Source: Treponema sp.
GTDB taxonomy: Bacteria; Spirochaetota; Spirochaetia; Treponematales; Treponemataceae
Reading direction: 5' to 3'
Length of the DNA stretch: 14,228 nt
Assembly (NCBI GenBank): GCA_017453705.1
Contig: JAFTEK010000352.1
Location: 1 to 14,228, forward strand
Under the pieces are notes generated by a model, which saw only the letters and a program-made list of their open reading frames with translations, did no database searches and was not told where the DNA came from. Position 1 is the stretch's first letter. Every line of letters begins with the position of its first letter. Shown here in pieces: positions 1 to 7,056 of this stretch. Both the position numbers and the translations under genes were made by a program.

Positions 1-362
1 AAAGACTTAACTTCTATTGGTGATGAGCTGCACAAGAATTCAGAGACTATCCCTTTAACCAAGCTCTTCTGCCTGTCACTGAGCCGGTCAATTTCCTCCA
101 GCAAAGTCACATACTTGCGGATTTTCTGAAAATCAAGACTATCAACATGAGGCAAATCAACCTTTCCGGTAACAAGGTATTCAACTGACACACCCAAGGC
201 GTTCGCTATTTTTACGGCAACATCGGCAGGCGGCATCGAAGGATTTTTTGTCGCCACGTAGTTGTACAAGGCACGCTCCGCCACGCCAGATTTTTCTGCC
301 AGTTCCTTGTAACGCAGATTTGAAAGTTCTATCTCTTCCTTTAAGCGGGTGCTGAAGTCCAT
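1..362 (-). CDS. XRE-family helix-turn-helix repressor, C-terminus cut off by window edge
   Basis: Reading the minus strand from ATG at 362 gives an open frame of 120 residues with no stop before the window edge, so the C-terminus is missing. Residues about 5-63 form a lambda-repressor-like HTH: an RLKEEIE helix, the YKELAEKSGV helix-turn, the AERALYNYV recognition helix, then ALGVSVEYLVTG, which is typical of the last HTH_3 helix. The visible tail (QKIRKYVTLLEEIDRLSDRQ) looks helical and may dimerise. A second in-frame ATG lies at 377; 362 was chosen because the HTH begins directly after it. It is divergent from the DUF1796-like gene, and two copies of a short repeat lie in and beside the shared promoter region. 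Control of both genes is therefore likely but inferred. Confidence 0.85.
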   Translation of the reverse strand, partial: MDFSTRLKEEIELSNLRYKELAEKSGVAERALYNYVATKNPSMPPADVAVKIANALGVSVEYLVTGKVDLPHVDSLDFQKIRKYVTLLEEIDRLSDRQKSLVKGIVSEFLCSSSPIEVKS

Positions 363-370
363 TCCAAACA

Positions 371-448
371 CTACCATATCTGGCATTAAAAACGCTTATT
401 GACTTCATAAAGTAGTTGTATTATACTCATTTCTACCATATCTAGTAG
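371..448. promoter_or_regulatory. Candidate operator pair: direct repeats of CTACCATATCT
   Basis: CTACCATATCT occurs at 371-381 and again at 433-443, 62 bases apart. The second copy extends to GTAG at 445-448, making an imperfect palindrome with CTAC and GTAG ends. It covers the predicted transcription start of the plus-strand promoter. The first copy lies just upstream of the XRE start codon. This placement fits binding by the adjacent XRE protein with repression of both directions, but binding itself is inference. Confidence 0.5.
399..427 (+). promoter_or_regulatory. Sigma-70-like promoter for the DUF1796-like gene
   Basis: TTGACT (399-404), a 17-base spacer and TATACT (422-427) make a near-consensus promoter. 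The expected start is near 434, about 50 bases before the ATG at 487, which has an AAGGA ribosome site at 474-478. On the opposite strand a perfect TATAAT (425 down to 420) overlaps this -10 box but has only a poor -35 box. It is a plausible promoter for the XRE gene. Confidence 0.7.
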
Positions 449-486
449 CAAATCCAAGCATAAACTGCCAAATAAGGATCATATAA

Positions 487-1518
487 ATGGTGGAAACGAC
501 AAGCAACTTCGTAAACTGCATCTCCTTGGGATGGTTTTATGCAACAGCGAGTTCTATGAGTGCATCAGGCCTTCGTTCCTTCTCTTCACCGTTCGACTGG
601 TGTTTTTCAGATTTTCCATCCGTTCTTAAAACCATAGACACAAGCTTTTCCGACTTTATGAAAAAAGAAAACCTTATCCCTCATGACGATAATAACCCTC
701 TTCACTTTGCCGACAAAAAATATGGATTTGTATTCCTTCACGAACTAAAGGACGGCGACTGTCTTGAAAACAAATACGAACATATAAGAGATGACTACGA
801 GAGAAAATCTGATAGATTCATGAATGCCATAAAAGAGCCGACACTTTTCATAAGGCTCGTTAGAAACAGGAAAGAGATAGCATACATAAATAGCAACAAG
901 CAGTACATAGACTCAGTGATTAAAAAGGGGAACTGCAAAAACGAGATACTCTTCATTGTTAAAGATGGTCTGGAAAAACCAGAATGGGGCACAAGCTTTA
1001 CCATTTCAAAGGAACAGTTTGACGTGGATAATTTAAAATGGAATGGCGACCAGTATCTGTTGTTCTATAAAAATCTGGAGCTGAACAACTTCATAAATCA
1101 GCTCCTTCCAAAGTCGGCCATGAATGAAAACTTCAAATTCTTCAGGCAGAAACAGCCGAGTGCAATTCTCAGTCTTGTAAATTATCGACCTTCCATAAAA
1201 CTATCCTTAACAACCTTTTTCAAAGGAAAAGACTGGTATATATGGGGAGCCGGAGTGTATGGAAAATCTGTCCTAGGCTTCCTTTGCACAATTGAGGTTA
1301 GAGTACAGGGCGTCATTGACAATTCTCCCGAAAAACAAGGGGCATATCTAGGCAGCAGCAGGATTACCAGCTGGGAGGAGGCTTCCGGGAATGTCCGCAA
1401 TCTATTCATCGCCATCAAGGACAAGAAAGCTGTCGCGCAGATAAAAGGTCTTGTCCGCAGCAGTTTCCCAGCCGTATCCGTATATGGATTTGACGATCTG
1501 GACATTCCCTTATCATAA
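487..1518 (+). CDS. DUF1796-like (papain-fold) protein with C-terminal Rossmann-like domain
   Basis: The N-terminal part resembles the DUF1796 putative cysteine peptidase family. It has an ISLG motif at 12-15, then GLRSFSSPFDW (28-38), a YGFVFLHE stretch with His85 at the expected histidine position, and an ERKSDRF...LFIR block near 110-125. Family members normally read SLGxxC; here the cysteine position is Tyr18, so peptidase activity is doubtful. The last ~90 residues contain WGAGVYGKS followed by a hydrophobic strand and VIDNSPEKQG. This is the pattern of a nucleotide-binding Rossmann half-domain often found in polysaccharide-modifying proteins. There is no signal peptide, so it is probably cytosolic. 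The start is supported by AAGGA eight bases upstream. The gene stands alone, divergent from an XRE repressor and convergent with a lipoprotein gene. The family match is moderately sure; the function is unknown. Confidence 0.65.
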   Translation: MVETTSNFVNCISLGWFYATASSMSASGLRSFSSPFDWCFSDFPSVLKTIDTSFSDFMKKENLIPHDDNNPLHFADKKYGFVFLHELKDGDCLENKYEHIRDDYERKSDRFMNAIKEPTLFIRLVRNRKEIAYINSNKQYIDSVIKKGNCKNEILFIVKDGLEKPEWGTSFTISKEQFDVDNLKWNGDQYLLFYKNLELNNFINQLLPKSAMNENFKFFRQKQPSAILSLVNYRPSIKLSLTTFFKGKDWYIWGAGVYGKSVLGFLCTIEVRVQGVIDNSPEKQGAYLGSSRITSWEEASGNVRNLFIAIKDKKAVAQIKGLVRSSFPAVSVYGFDDLDIPLS

Positions 1519-1541
1519 GTCTCCTCGCTCCGACTCAATAA

Positions 1542-1576
1542 ACCTGTTCGGAAACCGGTCAGGTTTCCGAACAGGT
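1542..1576. terminator. Perfect 15-bp hairpin between convergent genes
   Basis: ACCTGTTCGGAAACC (1542-1556), a 5-base loop and GGTTTCCGAACAGGT (1562-1576) pair perfectly. It lies 24 bases after the stop of the upstream plus-strand gene and 5 bases after the stop of the minus-strand lipoprotein gene, so it could end both transcripts. There is no T-tract on either side, so it is not a textbook intrinsic terminator. It may instead be a dispersed palindromic repeat, since a related arm sequence occurs at 2961-2975. Confidence 0.6.
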
Positions 1577-1580
1577 CAAA

Positions 1581-2648
1581 TCACCTTGTCTGAGCTACAG
1601 CCCAGTCAGATGCAGAGCTGGGATGCAAGTCCAGACTACGCCGCTTTAGCGTCTTGGTCACGGCGGAGCTGGTGATTCCTGTCGCAACAAAGGCAGACTC
1701 AAAGCCAGCGGAAGGCTGTCCAGATGAATCCAGCCAGCGCCCGCTTTTTTCAACAGCATCGCAGAGCTTACGGTATTTTGCATCCCAGTCCGTTCCTTCC
1801 TTCTTGGGGTCACGAAAGAGAAGCGCGTCAAAAACCTTGCCGTCCGTTTTCCGCCTAATCACGACAACATCAGAGGGAGAAAGTCGGCTCTTCTGGTTGT
1901 CCTGCCAGAAGTCCCATGCGTCAGCAGAAGAGTCCACCGCTGTGGAAGCCCTTATGTCGCCCCCGTCCTCGTCCGTCATCCCGGCCTGCTTCCAGTTCCC
2001 CGCCTCGTCCTTCATCTTGCGCAGGTGCACGGTAATGTATTCCCCGGATTTAACCTCAACAGGTGGAAAGGCAAAAGCCTTGGACTCCCCGTCGCCCGCG
2101 CTCAGCAGTTCCAGTCCGCTCAAGTTGCCATCCTTGGCACAGTAGAGTTTAACAAACTCGTACTTGTCCTTCTTGGAAGAATAAGCGTTGCGAACCTCAC
2201 AGATGAGCAAATCAGGAAGCCTGTCGTTGTAGCCGTCAAAGCTAATCGTAAAGCTAAGCGAGTTGCCGTCCGCATCGTGCGCCACCGCCTTCATGTCGTA
2301 AGAAGATCCTATTTTTGTCTGCTCGGCAAAGAGCAGCCTGACAGAGCCTTCTTCCCCGGCATCCTCACAGGAAACTCCTATAACCGGTTCCACAGTCCCA
2401 GACGGAGAAAGGCTTGCATCAGTGACCGAAACAGCTTTGTCAAATCTAAGCAACATTCCGTCCGCGGAGTCAATCTCAAAAGCCTGCAAAACCGGCGGTG
2501 CCGCAGTTTGGATTTTTAGTCCCAGCCCTCCGCCATCCTCCTCGCCCCCCATACTGCAAGAGACAGGGCCTATGGAAAGCAAAGTCAGTTCCACAGCAAA
2601 AATGAACACAGCGCCGAGCACCCGCGCCCAAAGCAACGTCCTTTTCAT
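1581..2648 (-). CDS. Putative lipoprotein with Ig-like and lamin-tail-like regions
   Basis: The protein has 355 residues from ATG at 2648, which follows a GGAGG ribosome site (2654-2658) by five bases. A GTG further upstream is in frame but overlaps that site, so it was not used. Basic residues and a hydrophobic stretch lead to PVSC at 28-31, a plausible spirochaete lipobox with Cys31 lipidated. After a Gly/Glu/Asp-rich linker, APPVLQAFEIDSADGMLLRF starts an Ig-like region of the SbsA type. From about residue 145, LLICEVRNAYSSKKDKYEFVKLY matches the opening strands of lamin-tail-like domains. The end is basic and polar. It is probably a surface or periplasmic binding protein of unknown ligand. 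No partner gene is in the same direction nearby, and the domain calls rest on pattern only. Confidence 0.7.
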   Translation of the reverse strand: MKRTLLWARVLGAVFIFAVELTLLSIGPVSCSMGGEEDGGGLGLKIQTAAPPVLQAFEIDSADGMLLRFDKAVSVTDASLSPSGTVEPVIGVSCEDAGEEGSVRLLFAEQTKIGSSYDMKAVAHDADGNSLSFTISFDGYNDRLPDLLICEVRNAYSSKKDKYEFVKLYCAKDGNLSGLELLSAGDGESKAFAFPPVEVKSGEYITVHLRKMKDEAGNWKQAGMTDEDGGDIRASTAVDSSADAWDFWQDNQKSRLSPSDVVVIRRKTDGKVFDALLFRDPKKEGTDWDAKYRKLCDAVEKSGRWLDSSGQPSAGFESAFVATGITSSAVTKTLKRRSLDLHPSSASDWAVAQTR

Positions 2649-2768
2649 AACGTCCTCCACAGAAGAACCATCAAGGTTCCAGATATTTCAGGGCTTCTCT
2701 AAAAACTGGACAAGTCCTATTTTTAAAGATTTCCTTCATAGAATTCATCTATTGCGAAGGAGCTATAT

Positions 2769-2909
2769 ATGCAACTTTCCGTGGAAATAAATGCTTATCT
2801 ATTGAAAAATTCACCATATATATGCTATAGTTTTCCTATAGAATCTATAGGAGAGGCAGTTCCCAAAAGCAAGCTGCTTTTGGAACAAGCCCAAGGTTCC
2901 ATACAATAG
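2769..2909 (+). CDS. Possible 46-residue small ORF in the leader of the transport operon
   Basis: ATG at 2769 is preceded by AAGGAG six bases upstream, a better ribosome site than several annotated genes here have. The frame stays open for 46 codons and ends in TAG. The product starts MQLSVEINAY and ends with KSKLLLEQAQGSIQ; it is not recognised. Its 3' half covers the hairpins at 2835-2851 and 2859-2886, so it could be a leader peptide. The predicted promoter at 2802-2831 lies inside it and would exclude it from that transcript. No convincing promoter is seen upstream of 2769, so this call is tentative. Confidence 0.3.
   Translation: MQLSVEINAYLLKNSPYICYSFPIESIGEAVPKSKLLLEQAQGSIQ
2802..2831 (+). 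promoter_or_regulatory. Candidate promoter of the DUF3798 transport operon
   Basis: TTGAAA (2802-2807), an 18-base spacer and TATAGT (2826-2831) fit a sigma-70 promoter in an AT-rich stretch. The start would be near 2838, leaving a leader of about 160 bases before the lipoprotein ATG at 2999. Confidence 0.5.
2835..2851. promoter_or_regulatory. Palindrome at the predicted transcription start (operator candidate)
   Basis: CCTATAG, three bases (AAT), then CTATAGG form a perfect inverted repeat with 7-base arms. It sits directly on and after the predicted start site of the transport operon, a typical position for a repressor operator. The binding protein is not identified. Confidence 0.45.
2859..2901 (+). 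promoter_or_regulatory. Leader segment with two mutually exclusive hairpins
   Basis: Hairpin one pairs 2859-2871 with 2875-2886 around an AGC loop: twelve pairs with one bulged C. Hairpin two uses TGGAAC at 2881-2886 as its left arm and GTTCCA at 2896-2901 as its right arm. Because both use bases 2881-2886, they cannot form together. No T-tract follows either. The layout resembles a switchable leader, but no known riboswitch class was recognised. Confidence 0.45.
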
Positions 2910-2975
2910 ACCTATTCGGAGACCAGCTTGGCAACACCGACAGCTTCGCTGCCAGTGCAGTTTTCCGAACAGATC
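2909..2975. repeat. Imperfect stem-loop related to the 1542-1576 hairpin
   Basis: The left arm at 2909-2922 pairs with 2962-2975 with two mismatches and one G.T pair. Inside it, TGGCA (2929-2933) can pair with TGCCA (2950-2954). The right arm contains TTTCCGAACAG followed by ATC, nearly the same as the right arm of the 1542-1576 hairpin (TTTCCGAACAGGTC). This suggests copies of one dispersed palindromic element. It lies in the leader, 24 bases before the lipoprotein start codon. Confidence 0.5.
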
Positions 2976-2998
2976 CAACCACACATTAGGAGAAAAAT

Positions 2999-4255
2999 AT
3001 GAAAAAGGCAAAAGTCCTGTTTGCCGTATGCGCGTGCATGACGACACTTGCTTTCGTCGCCTGCAAGGGAAAGACAACAAACGAAAAAGCAGAATCCGAT
3101 GTCAAAGAAGAGAATTCCGTTTCATCCAATGATTTCCACATCGGAGTGGTGACTGGCACTGTATCTCAGTCTGAGGACGACTTGCGCGGAGCCGAGGAGC
3201 TTATCCGCCGCTATGGAGCCACCAAAGACGGTGGAATGATTCAGCACATCACTTACCCCGATGACTTTATGTCCCAGCAGGAAACAACGATTTCACAGAT
3301 TGTGGCTCTGGCCGATGACCCAAAGATGAAGGCCATTGTCGTAAACCAAGCAGTTCCCGGTACAGCCGAAGCCTTCCGTCGGATAAAGGAAAGCCATCCT
3401 GAGATTCTGTGCTTAGCGGGCGAGCCTCACGAGGATCCGCTCGTCATCCAGAAGTCCGCTGATCTTGCCGTAAGCTGCGACTTCATGTCCCGTGGCTATA
3501 CGATTGTATGGGCGGCCAAAGAGCTGGGAGCAAAGACCTTTGTTCATATCTCCTTCCCCCGCCACATGTCCTATGAGTCACTGGGACTGCGCCGCAACAT
3601 AATGGAGCAGGCATGCGAGGACTTGGGAATCAAGTTCGTGTTTGAGACAGCTCCCGACCCAACAAGTGATGTCGGAGTCGCAGGCGCACAGCAGTTCATC
3701 CTTGAGAAAGTTCCTCAGTGGGTGGAAAAGTACGGCAAAGACACAGCCTTCTTCTGTACAAACGATGCCCACACCGAGCCTCTCCTCAAGCAGCTCTCCC
3801 AATACGGCGGAATGTTCATTGAGGCTGACCTACCCTCCCCGCTCATGGGATATCCGGGAGCCTTCGGAATTGACCTCACTGCCGAAGCTGGAGACTTCCC
3901 CAAGATTCTGCAGAAAGTTGAAAAGACTGTCGTTGATGCAGGCGGCTCTGGACGTTTCGGAACATGGGCATTCAGCTACGGCTTTACCGTCAGTGCAGGC
4001 CTGGGCGAATTTGCCAAGCGTGTAATAGAAGGGACGGCCAACAAGGAGTCCAGTACGGACTTGTTTAAGGCTTTCGGCGAGTTCACACAGGGAGCCAACT
4101 GGAACGGAGGCTACTACGTTGACCAGAGCACGGGAGTACGTGCCAAGAACCAGATTCTCATCTACATGGACACCTACATACTCGGCCAGGGCTTCCTAAA
4201 GACCACCGAGCTTGAAGTTCCAGAAAAGTATTTCAAGATTAAGTTCACAAAATAA
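2999..4255 (+). CDS. DUF3798-family substrate-binding lipoprotein of an ABC importer
   Basis: This 418-residue protein starts at ATG 2999 with AGGAG seven bases upstream. Residues 1-21 are a lipoprotein signal (KKAK, hydrophobic core, FVAC). Cys22 is the predicted lipidation site; Phe at -3 is unusual outside spirochaetes. A short Lys/Glu-rich linker precedes the domain from about residue 45 (FHIGVVTGTVSQSEDDLRGA). The body has the two-lobed periplasmic-binding look of sugar/nucleoside receptors: AIVVNQAVPGTAEAFRRIKE, TFVHISFPRHMSYESLGLRR and FFCTNDAHTEPLLKQL. These match the DUF3798 family as I know it. It is the first gene of the transport operon, and a terminator directly after it should raise its level over the membrane subunits. 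The ligand is unknown. Family assignment is confident; the transport role is inferred from neighbours. Confidence 0.85.
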   Translation: MKKAKVLFAVCACMTTLAFVACKGKTTNEKAESDVKEENSVSSNDFHIGVVTGTVSQSEDDLRGAEELIRRYGATKDGGMIQHITYPDDFMSQQETTISQIVALADDPKMKAIVVNQAVPGTAEAFRRIKESHPEILCLAGEPHEDPLVIQKSADLAVSCDFMSRGYTIVWAAKELGAKTFVHISFPRHMSYESLGLRRNIMEQACEDLGIKFVFETAPDPTSDVGVAGAQQFILEKVPQWVEKYGKDTAFFCTNDAHTEPLLKQLSQYGGMFIEADLPSPLMGYPGAFGIDLTAEAGDFPKILQKVEKTVVDAGGSGRFGTWAFSYGFTVSAGLGEFAKRVIEGTANKESSTDLFKAFGEFTQGANWNGGYYVDQSTGVRAKNQILIYMDTYILGQGFLKTTELEVPEKYFKIKFTK

Positions 4256-4268
4256 CCCTAGAGTTTAG

Positions 4269-4300
4269 AGAGACTGTCCTTTCGGGCAGTCTCTTATTTT
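4269..4300 (+). terminator. Intrinsic terminator between binding-protein and ATPase genes
   Basis: AGAGACTGTCC (4269-4279), a TTTC loop and GGGCAGTCTCT (4284-4294) form an 11-bp stem with one G.U pair, followed by TTATTTT. It lies 13 bases after the lipoprotein stop codon. Partial read-through would explain continued expression of the downstream transporter genes at a lower level. Confidence 0.85.
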
Positions 4301-4326
4301 CCTTAAGTTTTGCATTGGCACTGCCA

Positions 4327-4348
4327 TGGCCACGCTGGTTCGTGGCTA
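4327..4348. repeat. Small hairpin in the spacer before the ATPase gene
   Basis: TGGCCACG (4327-4334) pairs with CGTGGCTA (4341-4348), eight pairs including one G.T, around a 6-base loop. It lies in the spacer between the terminator and the ATPase gene. A weak promoter-like pair follows it: TTCCAA at 4358-4363, 17 bases, GATAAT at 4381-4386. This could give independent transcription of the ATPase and later genes but is not strong. Confidence 0.35.
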
Positions 4349-4396
4349 CGCTAGCGGTTCCAAGGCAACTCTGAAAATACGATAATCAGGTTAAAA

Positions 4397-6019
4397 ATGG
4401 AAGAAAACATACCACTGCTACGTCTCAAAGGCGTAACTAAAGACTTTGCGGGCACGGTCGTCCTGGAGGATGTATCGTTTGACTTGCACAAAGGGGAAAT
4501 CCTAGGTCTGGTTGGTGAAAACGGTGCGGGCAAAACCACACTGATGAGCATCCTCTTTGGTATGCCGGTGATTGCCGCGACAGGCGGCTACGGTGGCAGC
4601 ATACAGCTGGATGGCAGCGAGGTGCACTTTGAAAGCCCCTTTGACGCACTGGACGCAGGGATAGGAATGGTACATCAGGAGTTCTCCCTGATTCCCGGAT
4701 TCACTACCACAGAGAACATCATGCTCAACCGGGAATTTGCCAAAGACAACCCTATGGTATACCTCTTTGGTGACAGGATGAGCGTACTGGATCGCGTTGC
4801 AATGAAAAAGCGAGCCGCAAACGCAATAGGACGGCTTAGTGTTGACATAGACCCGGACATGAAGGTGTCCGAAATGCCAGTGGGTCACAAACAGTTCACG
4901 GAGATAGCAAGGGAGATAGACAGGGACAATGTTCGCCTGCTGGTGTTTGACGAGCCTACCGCCGTCTTAACTGAATCAGAGGCAGAAATCCTGCTCAAGG
5001 CGATAAAAGAACTCGCTGCCTCTGGAATAGCAATCATTTTCATTTCCCACAGGTTGCACGAGGTTATGGAGATATGCGACCGCGTTGTCACCCTCCGTGA
5101 CGGAAAAACAATACGCGATGAGGCGGTATCCCAGACAAATGTTTCAGACATAGCAGCTTCAATGGTCGGCCGCACGGTAACTGCCGAGCACTTGAAAAAA
5201 CAGGCGGATCTCAATGCCGCAGAAACAGAGACTCTTCCAGATGACTACGTACTTGACGTAAGCCACCTGTGGGTAGATATGCCTGGTGAGACAGTGCGGG
5301 ATGTAAGCTTTAAGGTGCGCCGAGGAGAAATCTTTGGAATAGGCGGCCTTGCAGGTCAGGGCAAGCTTGGTGTTCCCAATGGGATAATGGGCTTGTACCC
5401 ATCAGGGGGTAAAGCAGTATTCGAAGGGAAAGAGCTAGACATAAACAATGCCGCATCCGTGCTTAAAGAAGGCCTGGCCTTTGTATCTGAGGACAGACGG
5501 GGAGTCGGACTTCTCTTGGACGAGAGTTTGGACTGGAACATCTGCTTTTCTGCTATGCAGGTCAAGGGAGAATACCTTAAGCCATTCCTAGGTGGACTTT
5601 TCAAACTCCGTGACGAAAAAGCAATGCGTGCCAATGCAGAAAAATACATCGACATGCTGGCCATACGTTGTACAGGGGCAAAACAAAAGGCAAAGGAGCT
5701 CTCTGGCGGAAACCAGCAGAAGGTATGTCTTGCCAAGGCATTCAGCCTGGCTCCTAAGCTTCTGTTTGTCAGCGAGCCTACACGTGGTATCGATGTCGGC
5801 GCAAAGGCGATAGTCCTTGATACACTGCGAAAGTACAACCGGGAGAATGGGACTACAATAGTGATGGTATCTAGCGAGCTTGAAGAACTGAGGTCGGTGT
5901 GTGACCGTGTTGCAATTGTATCCGCTGGTAAGATAGCGGGCGTGCTGCCTCCAAGGGAAGCCCCGGAGAAGTTCGCCATGCTCATGTCAGGGCTGAGTGC
6001 GGATGGAGGTGAAAAATGA
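4397..6019 (+). CDS. ABC importer ATPase with two nucleotide-binding domains (RbsA/nucleoside type)
   Basis: This 540-residue cytosolic ATPase powers the importer encoded by the flanking genes. Domain one has Walker A GENGAGKTT (40-48), a divergent signature MPVGHKQ (160-166) in place of LSGGQ, Walker B LLVFDEP (181-187) and His218. Domain two has a degenerate Walker A (GLAGQGKL, 317-324), a canonical LSGGNQQ (435-441), and SEPTRGIDVGAK from 459, with Ser where many ATPases have Asp before the Glu. This asymmetry is usual in the ribose, galactose and Bmp/nucleoside importer class. The PVGxKQ form of the first signature is closest to the nucleoside type. The ribosome site is weak (CAGG, 4387-4390). 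The stop overlaps the next start as ATGA, indicating translational coupling. Confidence 0.93.
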   Translation: MEENIPLLRLKGVTKDFAGTVVLEDVSFDLHKGEILGLVGENGAGKTTLMSILFGMPVIAATGGYGGSIQLDGSEVHFESPFDALDAGIGMVHQEFSLIPGFTTTENIMLNREFAKDNPMVYLFGDRMSVLDRVAMKKRAANAIGRLSVDIDPDMKVSEMPVGHKQFTEIAREIDRDNVRLLVFDEPTAVLTESEAEILLKAIKELAASGIAIIFISHRLHEVMEICDRVVTLRDGKTIRDEAVSQTNVSDIAASMVGRTVTAEHLKKQADLNAAETETLPDDYVLDVSHLWVDMPGETVRDVSFKVRRGEIFGIGGLAGQGKLGVPNGIMGLYPSGGKAVFEGKELDINNAASVLKEGLAFVSEDRRGVGLLLDESLDWNICFSAMQVKGEYLKPFLGGLFKLRDEKAMRANAEKYIDMLAIRCTGAKQKAKELSGGNQQKVCLAKAFSLAPKLLFVSEPTRGIDVGAKAIVLDTLRKYNRENGTTIVMVSSELEELRSVCDRVAIVSAGKIAGVLPPREAPEKFAMLMSGLSADGGEK

Positions 6020-7056
6020 CACGCTTAAAAGAAGCCTTAAAAGAATTCGGACTTCCACGCCTGATTATAGCGGGCTTTTTGGTAGTCCTTTTTATCGCGG
6101 CACCATTTGTCGGTGTATCCATGCCCGCCACCATCAAGGACATCTGCAACCGTTTTGGACAGAACGAGCTTCTTACACTGGCAATGGTTCCAATGATTCT
6201 CTCCGGGGCAGGACTTAACTTCGGGCTTTCTCTCGGAGTCATAAGCGGACTGCTCGGCTCCACAATCGCAATGCAGCTGGGGCTGACCGGCTGGGCGGGA
6301 ATGTTCGGGGCAATAGGACTTTCAATCCCATTCGGAATCTTCTTTGGCTGGCTCTACAGCCTTCTTTTAAACCGGGTACGTGGAGAAGAGATGACCATAG
6401 CCCTTTATGTCGGATTTGCGGCAGTCATGTTCATGTCAATAATGTGGCTCATCCTGCCATACACCAGCGTGAACATGGTCTGGGGGTATGAGGGAAAAGG
6501 CCTGCGCACCACGATTACCTTGGACGGCTATTGGATAAAGCAGTTCAGCAATTTCCTGATGATAAAAGCAGGCGATTTTGAATTCCCCACGGGAATGATA
6601 CTCTTCTGTGCCCTGTGCAGCTTTATTATGTGGCTGTTCATGCACAGCAAGACAGGAACTGCCATCACAGCCGTAGGTTCCAATCCCGACTACGCGCGCT
6701 CAAGCGGAATCAACATCAACAAGATGCGCACAATAAGCATAATCGTATCCACGGTAACAGGTGCGATAGGCATATTGATGTACCAGCAGAGCTATGGATT
6801 TATCCAGCTGTATCAGGCACCCCTTTACATGGCTTTCCCTGCCGTCGCCGCCGTCCTTATCGGAGGGGCATCAATAAACAAGGTCTCCATAACCAACGTT
6901 GTTATTGGAACCATACTCTTCCAAGGCATACTTACACTTACACCTTCTGTAATCAACTCTGTCCTGCAGACGGATATGTCAGAGGTCATAAGAATCGTAC
7001 TCAGCAACGGAATGATTCTGTATGCGCTTACAAGAAAGACAGGAGCGACACGATGA
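6016..7056 (+). CDS. ABC importer permease, first subunit (RbsC-like family)
   Basis: This 346-residue, strongly hydrophobic protein has about eight to ten membrane segments and belongs to the branched-chain/ribose-type permease family (BPD_transp_2). Family marks are GAGLNFGLSLGVISGLLGS in the N-terminal third, the cytosolic TAVGSNPDYARSSGININKMR loop that contacts the ATPase, and VLIGGASINKVSITN near the end. Its start lies inside the ATPase stop (ATGA), preceded by GGAGGTG at 6005-6011. Its own stop overlaps the second permease in the same way. The two permeases presumably form a heterodimer with the ATPase below and the DUF3798 lipoprotein as receptor. No feature reveals the substrate. 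Confidence 0.92.
   Translation: MTRLKEALKEFGLPRLIIAGFLVVLFIAAPFVGVSMPATIKDICNRFGQNELLTLAMVPMILSGAGLNFGLSLGVISGLLGSTIAMQLGLTGWAGMFGAIGLSIPFGIFFGWLYSLLLNRVRGEEMTIALYVGFAAVMFMSIMWLILPYTSVNMVWGYEGKGLRTTITLDGYWIKQFSNFLMIKAGDFEFPTGMILFCALCSFIMWLFMHSKTGTAITAVGSNPDYARSSGININKMRTISIIVSTVTGAIGILMYQQSYGFIQLYQAPLYMAFPAVAAVLIGGASINKVSITNVVIGTILFQGILTLTPSVINSVLQTDMSEVIRIVLSNGMILYALTRKTGATR

Noticed and set aside
181..408. 75-codon minus-strand frame starting MKSISVFNARYG
   Set aside because: It overlaps the XRE gene in another frame and its Cys/Arg-rich end has no family resemblance.
2649..2660. GTG start for the minus-strand lipoprotein gene
   Set aside because: The GTG abuts the GGAGG that serves ATG 2648, and the signal peptide begins properly at MKR.
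5356..5985. 209-codon minus-strand frame opposite the ATPase
   Set aside because: It is serine-rich, a typical antisense shadow of a coding strand, and the ATPase motifs are clear.
6615..7052. Upstream extension of the second permease frame
   Set aside because: It overlaps the well-supported first permease out of frame and has a His/Arg/Gln-rich, non-coding look. ATG 7053 has a ribosome site and ATGA coupling.
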